Below, in pieces: positions 32,784-44,095 of a stretch of DNA of 64,000 bases. The position numbers and the translations under genes are program-made. Source of the DNA: Diphasiastrum complanatum (lineage: Eukaryota; Streptophyta; Lycopodiopsida; Lycopodiales; Lycopodiaceae); the NCBI GenBank assembly GCA_029204225.1, contig CM055103.1, positions 46,946,703-47,010,702 on the forward strand, given 5' to 3'. Position 1 is the first letter of the stretch; each line of letters begins with the position of its first letter. The notes under the pieces were generated by a model that saw nothing but the letters and a program-made list of their open reading frames with translations, was not told the DNA's origin and made no database searches.

Positions 32784-33560
32784 ATGGCAAACATGGGAGA
32801 GTCCATTTTGAGTGAAAGTAGCAAATCGGACGGGATTTCCAACTATGCAGTGTGGAAATTCAAAATGAAAAACATACTGATGGAGAAAGACTTGTGGGAA
32901 GTCATCACAAGTGATGAGAGAAGGCCGCAAGATGAAGCGGATATCAAAGTGTTTGACAAAAAGATGAGGAAAGCTTTGACCTTCATTAACTTATCAGTGA
33001 AGGATCACATCATTACACACATTTGTGATGCTGTTACACCCAGACAGGCATGGGATGTGCTAAAGGAGCAGTTCGAGACATCAAATCCGTCAAGAATCAT
33101 GTTTCTAAAGTCAAAGCTGAATAGTGCCCGTATGGAACAAGGAGAGCACATTCAGACGTACATGACCAAAATCAAGACAATGAGGGATGAACTGCATTCT
33201 ATTGGTGAGCGCATACGTGATGTGGAGTTAGTGCACAATGCATTGTGTGGCATTGCAGAACCCTATCAGATGTTTGTGAGCGGAATAACATCAAGAGAAA
33301 GATTGCCAACCTTTGATGAGCTCACAGGAATCTTGATGCAGGAAGAGCAATGACGAGAAATGGTGAAAGCTAGACGTCAAAATACTGACGATCAAGCACT
33401 TGCGACATGCCAAAAACAAGGCAAGAGCAAGGGCGAGAAAAAGTCTAAACAACAATATGCCAAGACTCGGGAGGATAGAGATCTTCCAGTAAAACCAAGA
33501 AGAAAGACAAGTGCTTCCATTGTGATAAAAAGGGCCATTGGAAGAGTGAATGTCGCAAAT
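32784..33560 (+). pseudogene. gag: Copia F gag
   Basis: The ATG at 32784 (MANMGESILSESSKSDGISN) starts a Copia gag of the UBN2 type. NYAVWKFKMKNILMEKDLWE is the DUF4219-like start, then AWDVLKEQFETSNPSRIMFL, MEQGEHIQTYMTKIKTMRDE and LPTFDELTGILMQEEQ. A TGA ends the frame at 33353, and the frame then shifts. The zinc knuckle CFHCDKKGHWKSEC (Cys 33512, 33521, 33551; His 33536) is intact but in the frame of the next ORF. The stop fits a CGA to TGA change. Confidence 0.92.
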
Positions 33561-33565
33561 TCCTA

Positions 33566-34135
33566 GTGGAACAAGGCAAAGGGAAACCAAAACAAGCAGG
33601 TAACCTTGTCAATGAGGGTGAGATTGAAGACTCTAGCATCTTCATATCTATGTTGTCATCTAATCAAGATGATCAAGCATGGTATATTGACTCGGGAGCC
33701 ACAAGACACATGACAGGTAACAAGAATTGGTTCAGTAGCTTGAAAGTGTTGGATAATGGAACGTCTGTTTCACAAGCAAATGGTGAGGTGAGCAAGATCA
33801 AGGGGATAGGCACTGTTTCAATCCAACTACCTGATGGCAAAAGCATGATGATCAGGGAGGTACTTTACGTACCAGGTTTGAAGAAAAATCTACTTTCTGT
33901 TGGAGTCATTGCTGATCAAAAGTTGAAAGTAGAATTAGCCCATGATCGTTGCTTTGTGAAAGATGTGAAACAAAAGTTCAAAGTTATTGCGGATGGAGTA
34001 AGGGAGCCCAAAACAAAATTGTATAGGTTGAATGCTACAATCAAGGGAAACATGGACTTGTATCATCCATTCCATCGCAAACTGAGTTGTGGCATAAGAG
34101 GCTTGGTCAGTTGAACTTGGGAAGCCTCAGTTTGA
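33566..34135 (+). pseudogene. pol: Copia F protease and GAG-pre-integrase region
   Basis: AWYIDSGATRHMTGNKNWF carries an intact retropepsin active site. It continues with KGIGTVSIQLPDGKSMMIRE, LYVPGLKKNLLSVGVIADQK and, after a frameshift near 34085, ELWHKRLGQLNLGSLSLMRK, the integrase zinc-binding start. It follows the CCHC knuckle in the same frame. Confidence 0.9.
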
Positions 34136-35148
34136 TGAGAAAATTGGAGATGGTAACATGATTGCCTACCATAGAAGATCACTTGAAATCGATGTGCGAA
34201 TCTTTTGTATATGGGAAGCAGCATCGAGAGAAGTTCAATAAAGGGGGTGTTGCAAGAGCAAAGAACATCCTAGATTTAATCCACACAGATTTATGCGGGC
34301 CTATGAGGACCATGTCCTTAAGTAAAGCCTTCTATTTCATGACCTTTATTGATGATATGTCACGTAAGACGTGGATCTACTTCTTGAAGAAGAAATCAGA
34401 TGCATTTGACAACTTCAAGAGCTTCAAAGCATTGGTCAAAAATCAGACAGGTAGGAAGATCAAAGTCCTAAGATCAGATAGTGGAGGTGAGTACAAGTCT
34501 AATGACTTCAATGATCTTTGTGATCAATGTGAGATTAAAAGACAATTTACGCAAGCTCATACTCCTGCTCTCAATGGTGTAGCTGAGCGCAAGAATTGTA
34601 CGATTGTGGAAAGTGCCGGATCTATGCTAGCTGAGATGAAACTACCAAAAGATTTTTGGTCAGAAGCATGCAGTATGGTAGTCTATCTTCAAAATAGAAG
34701 TCCTACCATTGCCATACCAAAGATTACACCTGAGGAAGCATTCACGAAGAAGAAGCCAAAGGCGAACCACTTGCAAATCTTTGGATGTAAGGCCTTTGTA
34801 CACATTCCTAAGGAAGAGAGACGTAAACTTGATGTAAAAGCTATCAAGTGTATATTCCTAGGATATGATGATCGTGTGAAAGACTATAGATGTTTTGATC
34901 CAGTGGAAAACAAAATCCATGTAAGTCGTGATGTTATCTTTGATGAATCCAAGATGTATGAAGACGAGGATGTTGAGAAGATAGATACATCCAGTGGGAA
35001 AGATGGTATAGTGAGGATACCACCTGATGATGATCTATTCATTGACCTTCCAAGTGATGAAAATCTCAAGATACTACTACTCAATCTCAAGAGACAAGTT
35101 GGAGAGGTAGGGACAAACCTTTTGGTGCAAGAAGGATTGAAGTTGTAG
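34136..35148 (+). pseudogene. pol: Copia F integrase
   Basis: A 328-codon open frame from 34162: CESFVYGKQHREKF (zinc domain end), LDLIHTDLCGPMRTMSLSKA (first Asp), FMTFIDDMSRKTWIYFLKKK, LRSDSGGEYKSNDFNDLCDQ (second Asp) and NGVAERKNCTIVESAGSMLA (Glu), so DDE is intact. The C-terminal domain follows (FGCKAFVHIPKEERRKLDVK, IFLGYDDRVKDYRCFDPV). This is one of the best preserved domains in the window. It is set off from protease by a stop (VT*LPT). Confidence 0.94.
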
Positions 35149-36560
35149 GTGACAAACGCAAGAAGAAGGATATACTGTGGGATACATTTTCACTAGGAAG
35201 CCGATCACCTGACAAGAAGCTCCCTAAGTGGTTTGAGAGATTGTTGGAGAGCCGCGATATGGATGACTTTCCAGGACCATCTAGCCAGGGAGAGCTACAA
35301 AGATCAACAAGAGAGAAGACACAACCTGAAAGGTATGAAGCAAATTATGCTCTCTTATCTAGCATTATTCAAAGCAAAGAACCTTCGACTTATGGTGAAG
35401 CGAAGGATGATGACATTTGGGTCAAGGCCATGGGAGAGGAGATGGAGTCAATTGCTAAGCATAGCACATGGGATTTAGTAGACCCACCAATTGGCAAGAA
35501 ACCCATTGGTTGCAAATGGGTATACAGGACTAAGTATCATGCAGATAGAAGTATAGCAAAGCACAAGGCAAGATTGGTGATCAAAGGGTATGCATAAAGT
35601 AAAGGCATTGACTATGAGTAGACCTTTGCGCTAGTATGCAAGTGGAATACTCTACGTCTACTTGTTTCTTTAGCTTCACATTTTGGTTGGCCTTTGCATT
35701 AGATAGATGTGAAATCTGCTTTTCTAAATGGTGAGTTAGAAGAAGAGTGTTCATGGATCAACCTGAAGGCTTTGTAACGAAGGGACAGGAAAATAAAGTA
35801 TGTCGCTTGAAGAAAGCGCTTTATGGTCTTAAACAAGCACCACCTGCGTGGTATAGCCGGATTGATACCTACTTTCGTTCAAAGGGGATGGTGAGAACAC
35901 ACTCTGATCCAAATCTATATTTCTTATGTTGTGATGATATGGTTGCTTTGATTGCTCTTTATGTTGATGACTTGATTATTATGGGAAATAATCAAGAGAT
36001 GATAGATATGATCAAGAAAAACCTCATGGAACAATTCGAGATGACAGATCTCAACCTGATGCATTATTGCCTTGGAGTAGAGGTGTGGCAAAAAGGACAT
36101 GAAGTGGGTTTAACACAGGTGAAGTATGTCAAAGGGTTGCTGCACAAGTTTAGGTTGCAGGATTGCAAACTAGTAAACACTCCTATTGTACCAGGTAAAA
36201 AGCTTACTAAGCTTGATGAGTCACAGTCATTGGATGCTACACTGTATAGGCAGTTAGTAGGGAGCTTGATTTACCTTACCACGACTAGACCAAATATATG
36301 CTATGTTGTTGGCATTGTAAGTCACTTTATGGTAGCACCTACGGAAACGCATTGGAAGGCAGCTAAACACATTTTGCGTTATGTGAAAGGCACTTCAGAT
36401 TATGGCTTGATTTACAGGAAGCATGATGGTATACCTGAGTTGTGTGGCTACGTGGATGTGGATTGGGGAAGTGACTATGTTGATCGTAGATCCACCACAG
36501 GGTATGTATTTCAGTTTTGTGGTAGTTGTTTTTTTCTGGTCTAGTAAGAAGCAAAGTACA
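35149..36560 (+). pseudogene. pol: Copia F reverse transcriptase
   Basis: The blocks run ESIAKHSTWDLVDPPIGKKP, IGCKWVYRTKYHADRSIAKH and KARLVIKGYA, then stops at 35595, 35619 and 35702, each where CAA or CAG is usual. A frameshift near 35745 leads into FMDQPEGFVTKGQENKVCRL, KKALYGLKQAPPAWYSRID, then LIALYVDDLIIMG with YVDD at 35960-35971 intact. The connection block is LVGSLIYLTTTRPNICYVVG. Most stops look like C-to-T changes. Confidence 0.93.
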
Positions 36561-36911
36561 ATTGCTCTTTCCACCACATAAGCAGATTATAAGGAAATGT
36601 GTAGTGCAGCACATGAAGCTATATGGTTGAGACAAATCTTGGAAGAAGTTCGCATGAAGTAGAAAAATCCCACGACATTACATAGCGACAGTCAGAGTGG
36701 CATTCAGCTAGCAAAGATTCAAGTGTTCCATGCGAGAACCAAACACATTGAGATTCAGTATCACTTTATACGTGAGAGGCTGTTGAGTCATGAAATTCAT
36801 GTTGTTCATTGTAGCAGAGAAGAACAACTAGTTGATATTTTCACTAAGCCACTTGTTGGAGAAAAGTTTGATAAGTTTAGATCAAAGCCTTCTATATTTA
36901 AAGTTTGTTGA
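36400..36911 (+). pseudogene. pol: Copia F RNase H
   Basis: ELCGYVDVDWGSDYVDRRST then TGYVFQF is the RNase H start. After a frame change near 36540 there are AADYKEMC-like and VETNLGRS-like remains, then HARTKHIEIQYHFIRERLLS and EEQLVDIFTKPLVGEKF, the standard Copia end. Stops occur near 36543, 36580 and 36660. I see no clear polypurine tract or 3' LTR after 36911. Confidence 0.88.
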
Positions 36912-37159
36912 CTTTCAAGCTATGTCCTATGAGTTGATAAGGATCAGTTGGCCTCGCCACGAGGCAAGTCGACGGGACATGCATCCCGCCAACGGCAACC
37001 TGGGTCATGCATGAGTTGCCTAAGTGAACAACTATATGTACAGTGTCATTTTATTTTGAGAAAGACAGTTGCTATATGGGCTTGTTGTGGAGAGTGTTTT
37101 TTTGTCTGTGTTACTATGTAGCATGATCTGTGTTCCTGTGCAAAGCAAATTCTAAGTAA

Positions 37160-37800
37160 ATGGACCCATGCCTATGATTGTCGAAGGACCAGTGTCTTCA
37201 AACAAAGAAGAAAAAGAAACAAATGAGAGAATATCTTTATCAGTCGATTCTAGGATCTCTCATGTATGTAATGGTCTGCACCAGACCTGATTTCACTTTT
37301 GTAATAAGATCACTAAGCCAATTCATGGTACCCTGGCATGATCCATTGGAAGGCTCTCATCAGAGTCATGAGGAATATTCGAACGACAAAAGACTTATGC
37401 ATCATTATGGATAAGTCAACAGTGACAAGCTCCACATACTCAATGGATACACAGATGCAAGCGGGGGCGAAGATGTAAATACTTGTAACTTCCACATCTA
37501 GATTTATATTCTTCCTCAACGGTGGTCCTATCATCTAGAATAGTCATAAGCAAACTTCTTTTGTTCTTCTTCTACAAAATTAGAGTCTATCGTTGCTTCT
37601 CAAGCCACTAAAGAAGCAGTATGGTTGAGAAATCTGTTATTATCAGACATTTGTCTGAAGCAATATGCTTTGACAATTCTATTATGTGATTATCAAAGTG
37701 CCATTGCCTCATCAGCCAACCCTAGATTTTATTCTACGATAAGCACATTGAGATTAATTATCACTATTGCATGAGTAACAAGGAGGTAAGCTTAGAGTAC
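37160..37800 (+). pseudogene. pol: Copia G: RT end and RNase H fragment
   Basis: MREYLYQSILGSLMYVMVCT then RPDFTFVIRSLSQFM is the end of a Copia RT of a different family from F. RNase H remains follow: LESIVASQATKEAVWLRNLL, LLCDYQSAIASSANP and the HIEIxYHxI-like end (37740-37775). Frames change several times and nothing upstream of RT remains. Confidence 0.8.
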
Positions 37801-38182
37801 TGTCATTTATTCTATCTCTCCCTAAATCCCATTGTTAATCTAGATGTATACATGTTGCTGCATATTTACTCATACTGTGGCACAGTTTGATTGAAGGCAA
37901 GTATCTACACGTTAGTAAAACTATCAAAGGCAGCCAAACTATTGATGAAGTCTGACTCAAATCGACAAATTGTCGACTGACTTGTTGACGTATCACTCTA
38001 AATATAGCTAGTCACCTATAATAGCTATCTACTGCACTATGCAATTGTTTTGACAATGATAGTAGCCATGATCACCACTTGTCCAAGTAGCAAGAACCAT
38101 GACTGTCGTCCACCTTAAATAGTGATAGCCATGATCCGGCACCAAGATCCATAGATGACATAAGCTCAACGTCTTCATACAT
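37801..38182. other. No recognised gene
   Basis: Short unassigned stretch. No LTR end that could close Copia F or G was recognised. Confidence 0.4.
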
Positions 38183-38660
38183 TTGTGTGTATATATATAT
38201 AAATATATAAATATATATATATATACTAGTATAGAGTGCCCATCGTTGACGGGGCAATGGACGGTCGATGACGTGGGCAGCCGACATGCGACCGCGATGA
38301 TATGGGTGACGGCCAGTTTAGGAGGAGAGCCGATGATCGTTGATGGGTGGCCGATGTGTGTGTGTGTGTGTATGTATGTGAGTGCATGTGTTTATGTATG
38401 TGTGTATTCGTGAAAGTGCGTATATCTCTACATGCGTGTGGGTAGTCTAGCATAGTGTGCCCGTCGATGGTAGGCGGCCGGCCGATGATGTGTGTGTGTG
38501 TGTGTGTGTGTGAATTTGTGTGTATGAGTGTGTGTGTGTGTATCTGGGTGTGTGGATTTGTGTGTATGATTTGTGCTTGATGGTGTGTGTGATTTATGTG
38601 GTAGATGGTGTGTGTGTGTGTGTGGATTTGTGTGTATGAAATGTGTGTGTGTGTTATTTA
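38183..38660. repeat. Microsatellite cluster: (TA)n then interrupted (TG)n
   Basis: An AT run at 38189-38226 is followed by a GC-rich piece with the repeated phrase CTAGTATAGAGTGCCCATCG / CTAGCATAGTGTGCCCGTCG (about 38226 and 38448). Then come several TG runs (38357-38372, 38491-38512, 38529-38541, 38607-38625). Each phrase copy precedes a CCGATG-TGTGTG join, so the region looks like an expanded repeat unit. Confidence 0.75.
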
Positions 38661-39131
38661 TGTGGCCAATGAAACAAATTGATCAAGCAAACTTGTGTAG
38701 CAAGAGAATAAAAAACTACAGAGCTAGGAAAAAAGAAAAAGAAAAAACCCTAGAGGTAAGAACAAAGGAAAACTTCTTGTCAAATTTTCATTTCAATTTA
38801 AATAAATAAAAAAATGTCTACTTCTAGATATTCAACTTCTACTATTTCCCACAGTCATTGCAAGGATGAGATTAGCAGATATGCTCCTTCATAGAGCATG
38901 GATGCTAGACGGAAAAAACTTTGGTAAAACTTTTTGTTCATGATTTATGGGTAGAACTTTGGTAATTCAAAATAAATAAGAAAGTCATGTATGTTTATTT
39001 TTAATGGAATGGAGGCACTCCCTTGTTTTATATATTTATACACACACACACACATTTTAAGCTTCTTAATTTTTTTTTAGGGGCATGGAGGCACCTCCCT
39101 CCCTCTATGGGTGGTTGGTCAGCCTGTGTAT

Positions 39132-39156
39132 GGAGAGAGAGAGAGAGAGAGAGAGA
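39132..39156. repeat. (GA)n microsatellite
   Basis: A pure GA run of about 12 units. A small (CA)n run lies nearby at 39040-39054. Confidence 0.9.
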
Positions 39157-39248
39157 AGTGGGGCCCGTGGGAGGGAGGGAAGGAGAAAAAGCACTCTAGA
39201 CTCTATACTTCATACAATATACCTCATCCACAAAAAGTTTTTTTATAT

Positions 39249-39250
<2 letters not shown>

Positions 39251-39325
<75 letters not shown>
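39251..39325. repeat. (GT)n-GCGC-(AC)n palindromic microsatellite
   Basis: A (GT)n run at 39251-39289 meets a (CA)n run at 39292-39325 around GCGC at 39289-39292. This makes a perfect palindrome with arms of about 35 bp. Such alternating purine-pyrimidine tracts can form Z-DNA and, with dyad symmetry, a cruciform. Confidence 0.92.
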
Positions 39326-39326
<1 letters not shown>

Positions 39327-39329
39327 TCG

Positions 39330-40247
39330 ATGTATCGAGGAAAGCTCTCACACACATACAATGAACACGCACACACACACACACATAGGCGCACACACAC
39401 GCACGTGTGTTCCAAATCTCCCCCCCTCCTCCCCCTATTTTTCTCTTTTTATTGTCTATTTTGCTTTCCTCACCCCATCATCCTCCTTTTTTTTCAACTC
39501 TGCATTTTTTGAGCATGGATAAAAGCTTGTGGGTAATGATTTAGGAGTTAAAGCTAGTGAGTTTGGGCTTGTAGTTAAGCATTTCTGAAAATGGCGGGCC
39601 AAGATAGGGATTTGAAGGATTGAAAAAAAAGAAAAAACCAGTTTAAGGTAGTCAAGAAAATATCTATGTTTATGATTTATGGCTAAAACTTTGGTAATTC
39701 AAAATAAATAAGACAGCCATGTAATGAAGATTATTGGCTAAAGTTTAAAGCTTAACTTCAAACTTCAAGCTTCTAACATTTGAATTCAGAGAAAAGTATT
39801 TGAATTTAGTGAGTGGGAGGGAGGGGTTGGGGAATCTTTTTGGGGCCACCCCTCAATGCACAAAATGTGCAAATGTATGGGGATATGCACTTTCCTCATA
39901 CATGCATCCCTCTTATCATTTTTAGTTAAAAAAAAGCTCATGCATGGGTGAGGGGAGGAGGATGCATGCACCCATACACATGCGCAAAAGTGTACATAAG
40001 TTTTTATATATATATATATATATATTTACAATCATCTCATAGTTGATGATGTTGTATCAAGCAAACCAGCATTCGGAATCAGATGGTCATTGTAATTAAT
40101 CGGCAAACATTTTAGGTGTTATCACATCAATTAGGTTTAAATGGAGAACCCACGAATGATCCTACTGCTAGACTTCTAGCTAACCTTGGTGATGTCGAGA
40201 ACATCCATGAAATTTAACATCTTATGTAAAAACTCAGTTTCTCCACT
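39330..40247. other. No recognised gene
   Basis: Unassigned apart from (CA)n at 39368-39405, a C-rich run at 39420-39435 and (TA)n at about 40008-40026. The phrase AAAACTTTGGTAATTCAAAAT with AAATAAGA occurs at 38950 and 39690, a short dispersed repeat. Confidence 0.5.
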
Positions 40248-41062
40248 TTGCAAGACAAATACTTCCAAAATACGAGCAAAAGATCAGGGTCCTTCAATTT
40301 AAATAACCAAGCTCAGTCATGTCAGGAAGCGACAACGAGAATAAGACATATTTTTCTAATAGAGGCAAGGCAACAACAGAATTTTCTGCATTTACGCTAC
40401 TACAATAGATGTTTTGAGAAATGCTTCAAAGATTTTGTCTCTATGAATTTTGGGCATGTGGTTTCTATGAATACCAACATTGTTAATAACAAGTCTTTAA
40501 TAAACGATTTGAGCAAAGGACTTAATCATATCCCAATTTAAAAATCAAACATAGATGAAGTTGCCACTGAAATCAGGAATGATTAAAATTAGCTAGATTG
40601 TTACCCGTATATCAGACCATTGACAATGAGGCAATTATTAGACATGTCGTACTGTGCAAATCTAATGTTACAAATTTTCTAAAGAAAACCAAATGGCTAC
40701 ATAGACGATGTCTAACTGGTAACAAGTTAAAAGATGCCACATATGAACGTAGTTGGAATACTACAAACTTGTATGTTAATAGAGTTGAAAAAGCTCAACA
40801 TAATCTTGGCTTCATGTGTATTCATTTTGTTAGGAAATTGGCTTTAGAAAGACTTTCTAGTCCAGATTTTGCCCCCTTTCTAGATGAGAAAGATAATACT
40901 ACCAGTAATGCAATGGATGTCATAAAACAAACCTTTACAAGGAACATACTAGAGAATCTACTTGGAAAAGAGGAGTTACCTTTCCTTCTATGTACGTTTA
41001 AAACACATAAGATCTCTTTCAGAACAACATCGTTATGGCTTATGAAAAGAATGACTTCATGA
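40248..41062 (+). pseudogene. Possible Penelope-like or other non-LTR reverse transcriptase, broken
   Basis: Two plus-strand frames (40248-40541 and 40598-41062) separated by stops. The first ends NKSLINDLSKGLNHIPI, like the LxKGLxFxP lead-in of Penelope-like elements, followed by IDEVATEIRND. The second has LGFMCIHFVRKLALERLSSP and ends ELPFLLCTFKTHKISFR, resembling the first RT block (P...K.HK...R) of that group. No catalytic YXDD block is seen: the sequence breaks up after 41062 and runs into a TC microsatellite. No LTR or PBS is near. Other reverse transcriptases or an unrelated protein remain possible. Confidence 0.35.
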
Positions 41063-41235
41063 AAGGGTCAAAGTTATGTGAGATTACTAATAATATCCTC
41101 AATCACAATGTGCCTGGAGTGATGTATGAACTACCAGACAATGCTGATTTTCTCTTGGTAGGCAGTTAGCATTCCCTCTCAGGGGTGCTAACTGCCCCCT
41201 GAGAAACCTTGCTAACTGTGGGTACAGTTGGTGGG

Positions 41236-41238
<3 letters not shown>

Positions 41239-41317
<79 letters not shown>

Positions 41318-41330
41318 AACACACACACAT
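41239..41330. repeat. (TC)n microsatellite followed by (AC)n
   Basis: A pure TC run of about 38 units (41239-41314), then CACAAACACACACACA. The frames it creates are simple-sequence artefacts. Confidence 0.95.
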
Positions 41331-41918
41331 GGGCTCTATTATATAATAGCTACACGACATATACGCTTTAAAACAACATGGAAATGATCCTCCTTTATGA
41401 TACCAAATTGAATAATTTGCTTTACTTTACCAAACTTGGTAATGAGACCCCTTATGAAGTTTTTTTTAGAAAGTCTTGTTGGAGGGAAATTTGCCTTCCT
41501 TTGAACGGCTAGGATCTATTCACATTATGGGGAAACAATTAGAGGGTGGGCATCTTCAAACACTTAGTGCATTCAAAGGTACCGACTTCTTTATATAAAG
41601 GAAGATCACACAAACCTAAATCACCTTCTTCTTTGCCTCTCTCTTTCATGCCTTTCCTTTGCTCTGGCTATGCTTCTCCCACTGCGACCTACTACAGCCT
41701 TGAGGATCAAAGCTTGTGAAGGACATTAGCTGGAAGCATACTACAATGTAAGGTAAGAGTATGAACAGGCTTGAAGCTAAATGATCTTTCAAATACCAAA
41801 GGTTTTTCTGCACTGTATAAGCACTTGATGTTGGAGCTTACTTAGCGTATGATAATGCATGATTACATAGCTTTCTGAATTCAGAAGATACATGGGAATT
41901 TATCACAGTTGGGCGCTG
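41331..41918. other. No recognised gene
   Basis: Unassigned. No domain, LTR end or PBS seen. Confidence 0.4.
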
Positions 41919-42400
41919 CTCCTGTAGCGAGTTGGATACTTAATCGCAAGTATACTACATCAACTCAATGATTGTAGCTCAGCATCGATGTATGTACTTT
42001 CATTGATGATTTTTACCACACTTTTAAGCATTGAATGGCATGACATGTTGAATAATAGCCAACAAACCGCTGATGGCCAGACCATCGCGATTAGACACAT
42101 GGATTGTTTACATATGATAGCACCACTTTTTGAGTAGCTACTGGCCGCGGATTTGAAATGCGACTGAGCAATTCATTTACTTCTGATTTTTGAGAAAGTA
42201 CTTGTGCTTTGGAGATATATGCTTGGATAGCATATTGATCACTCGTTCTATACATGATAGAATGCAGTTGGCTGCCCTACTGCAATGCCCATCGCCGCAT
42301 TGGTAGGCTTGGAGGTTGACGATTACTCAATGTATGACAATGATAATGTGTTGTGTATGAGGATACTAGTACTATCCACGGATGATAAGCATATTGCTAC
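41919..42400. repeat. Decayed hairpin array, possibly related to those at 47 and 49 kb
   Basis: Contains several small hairpins with similar loop words. One is at about 42068-42093: GATGG / CCATC around CCAGA, with CCATCGCG at its right side. One is at about 42271-42306, with GCCCATCGCC between arms CAATGC and GCATTG and outer arms GCC..TAC / GTAGGC. A weaker one is at 41929-41949 (CGCT/AGCG). Spacing is irregular, so this is a proposed relative only. Confidence 0.4.
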
Positions 42401-43009
42401 TACTTGTATGGCTTCTATGAAGCACTATTGATTACTACAAGCATGATGTTTGTGCAACTAATACCTTTGATTGCTTGCTGGAAATTTGAATAGGAGGTTG
42501 ATACTCTTATTACAATGTGATAACTCTTTAAACCATAAGTATGAGCTACACTTGTCTAAGACAGTTAAGTCTCTAATAATGTGATGAAGTATTATTAGAA
42601 TGCTATTTGCCATAACCAGTTCCTTTCGGTATGATTATACTAGTACGTAAGAAGGATACCACCTTGGCTGAGGAAGATGAGTAGCTCACAAGAAACGTTG
42701 TCAACACATATCCAGGTACGAAGTTTTGTATTCTTTTAACAATGTGAGATAATGGAATCTGTACAAATACACATACGACACAGGGTAGACGTCTAAACAT
42801 GGTTAAAATGAGTGACTATATGCATAGGATCATTAAAAGCTTGTGTTTCTTTTGCAGTTTTTCATGGTTGTGAACCATATCGCATACTGGCTGCAAAAGT
42901 TACCTTCACGATGGCCTTCGGTCAGCTACTTCGTGAACTGAGGTGCGGGAGGTGCGGTTGTGATTCCTTCGGTCTTCGCTAGCAGACTGTAATCATTGAT
43001 GTTGCTGCT
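42401..43009. other. No recognised gene
   Basis: Unassigned sequence with no domain and no repeat boundary. Confidence 0.4.
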
Positions 43010-43290
43010 TCCTTTGGTTTGGTTCGTAATGAATTGTATGCTGAAACCTTTTGGTTCCCCAGAGGTTTCCCTTGGCTTCAATTCACAATGAGTCATAGGT
43101 GAGGTCTTGTGGCTCTTCCCTTGCGGTTTTGCCTTCACTTCGTAATGAACCATAAGTGAGGCCTTGCAGTTCTTCTTTGGCAGTTTTGCTTCACTTCGTA
43201 ATGAAGCATAAGTGAGGCCTAGCGGTTTCTCCCTAGATGTTTGTCTTCGCTTCGTTGGCCTTCACTTGTGGCCATTTGTGTTGACCTTCG
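43010..43290. repeat. Degenerate minisatellite, unit of about 56-58 bp
   Basis: At least three copies start at about 43076, 43135 and 43191, each with CTTCACTTCGTAATGAA or CTTCAATTCACAATGAG, then CATAAGTGAGGCCT and a Gly/Phe-like GCGGTTTTG end. Further partial copies lie on both sides (GGTTCGTAATGAATTG at 43019; GGCCTTCACTTGTGGCC at 43257). A CCTTCGGT-type word recurs from 42913 to 43355. Confidence 0.7.
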
Positions 43291-43699
43291 GTTTGCTTGA
43301 AGGTGGGTTGTTTACCTTGGCTTTGCAATGGACCATTTGTGATGCTCCTTCGGTAGCCTGTGATGCGGTTGCTCATTGGTAACCGCAACTTTGACTTTGC
43401 AGTTGCCTTTGGTGGCTTCGTTGAAGCTGTTTGGCAGGGCCTTGTGGTTGCTCATTGGTTTACGTTGGTGCACAATGCGGTTTGTGGCTGTCTGCCTATG
43501 GCATTTGCCCGTGTATTTCTACATGTTTGTGATCACAAGCTAAAAGAGCTTTTGGGTAGAAACTTGATGTTTCTTCATCCACTTCAAGGCAAATATGTAT
43601 CTCAAGTAAATTGTCCTTTTCTTTGCACTTATCACTTGCCATTTCTATTTTTCCTTTATCAAAGGCTTTATTCCTCTTTCATCTAGTCTCATCAATGGG
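43291..43699. other. No recognised gene
   Basis: A 108-codon plus frame at 43360-43686 (MMRLLIGNRNFDFAVAFGGF...) has no known domain and is partly made of the neighbouring repeat words. It is not called as a gene. Confidence 0.4.
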
Positions 43700-44095
43700 A
43701 GGTGTGCTACACCTTATGTCTTCATCATGTGGTCCATCTTGAGGTTGTGCCATTGTTTCATTTTCAATGAACATGTTGGATAGATCATCACTATCTCTCT
43801 CATCGTGTCCAAAATGTGAACCTCATTAAACATTACATCATGACTATAACAACGATATCCTTTTGTTTGTTCATCATACCCAATAAAAATACATAATGGC
43901 TTCCTCTTTCATTTTACTCCTCTCGCTCTTAGGGATGTGAACATACACTCTATATCCAAACACTTGTAGGCCATCCACTCTCAATTTCTTACCATTGAAT
44001 GTCTCATGAAGGCCAGTCTGCCCTCTGAGTGCCTTCATATGAAGTTTTGAAATTAAAGAACAAAATCCAATGGTCCCTTCAAATTCGACAGTCAC
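43700..44095 (-). pseudogene. pol: Copia integrase C-terminal fragment
   Basis: Minus-strand MKALRGQTGLHETFNGKKLR, VDGLQVFGYRVYVHIPKSER and SKMKEEAIMYFYWV is the Copia integrase C-terminal module (GKKPxVxxLxxFGCxxYxHIPxxxR). After the ORF end it continues YDEQTKGYRCY-SHDVMFNE in sequence near 43800-43870. Nothing else of the element is present. Confidence 0.8.
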
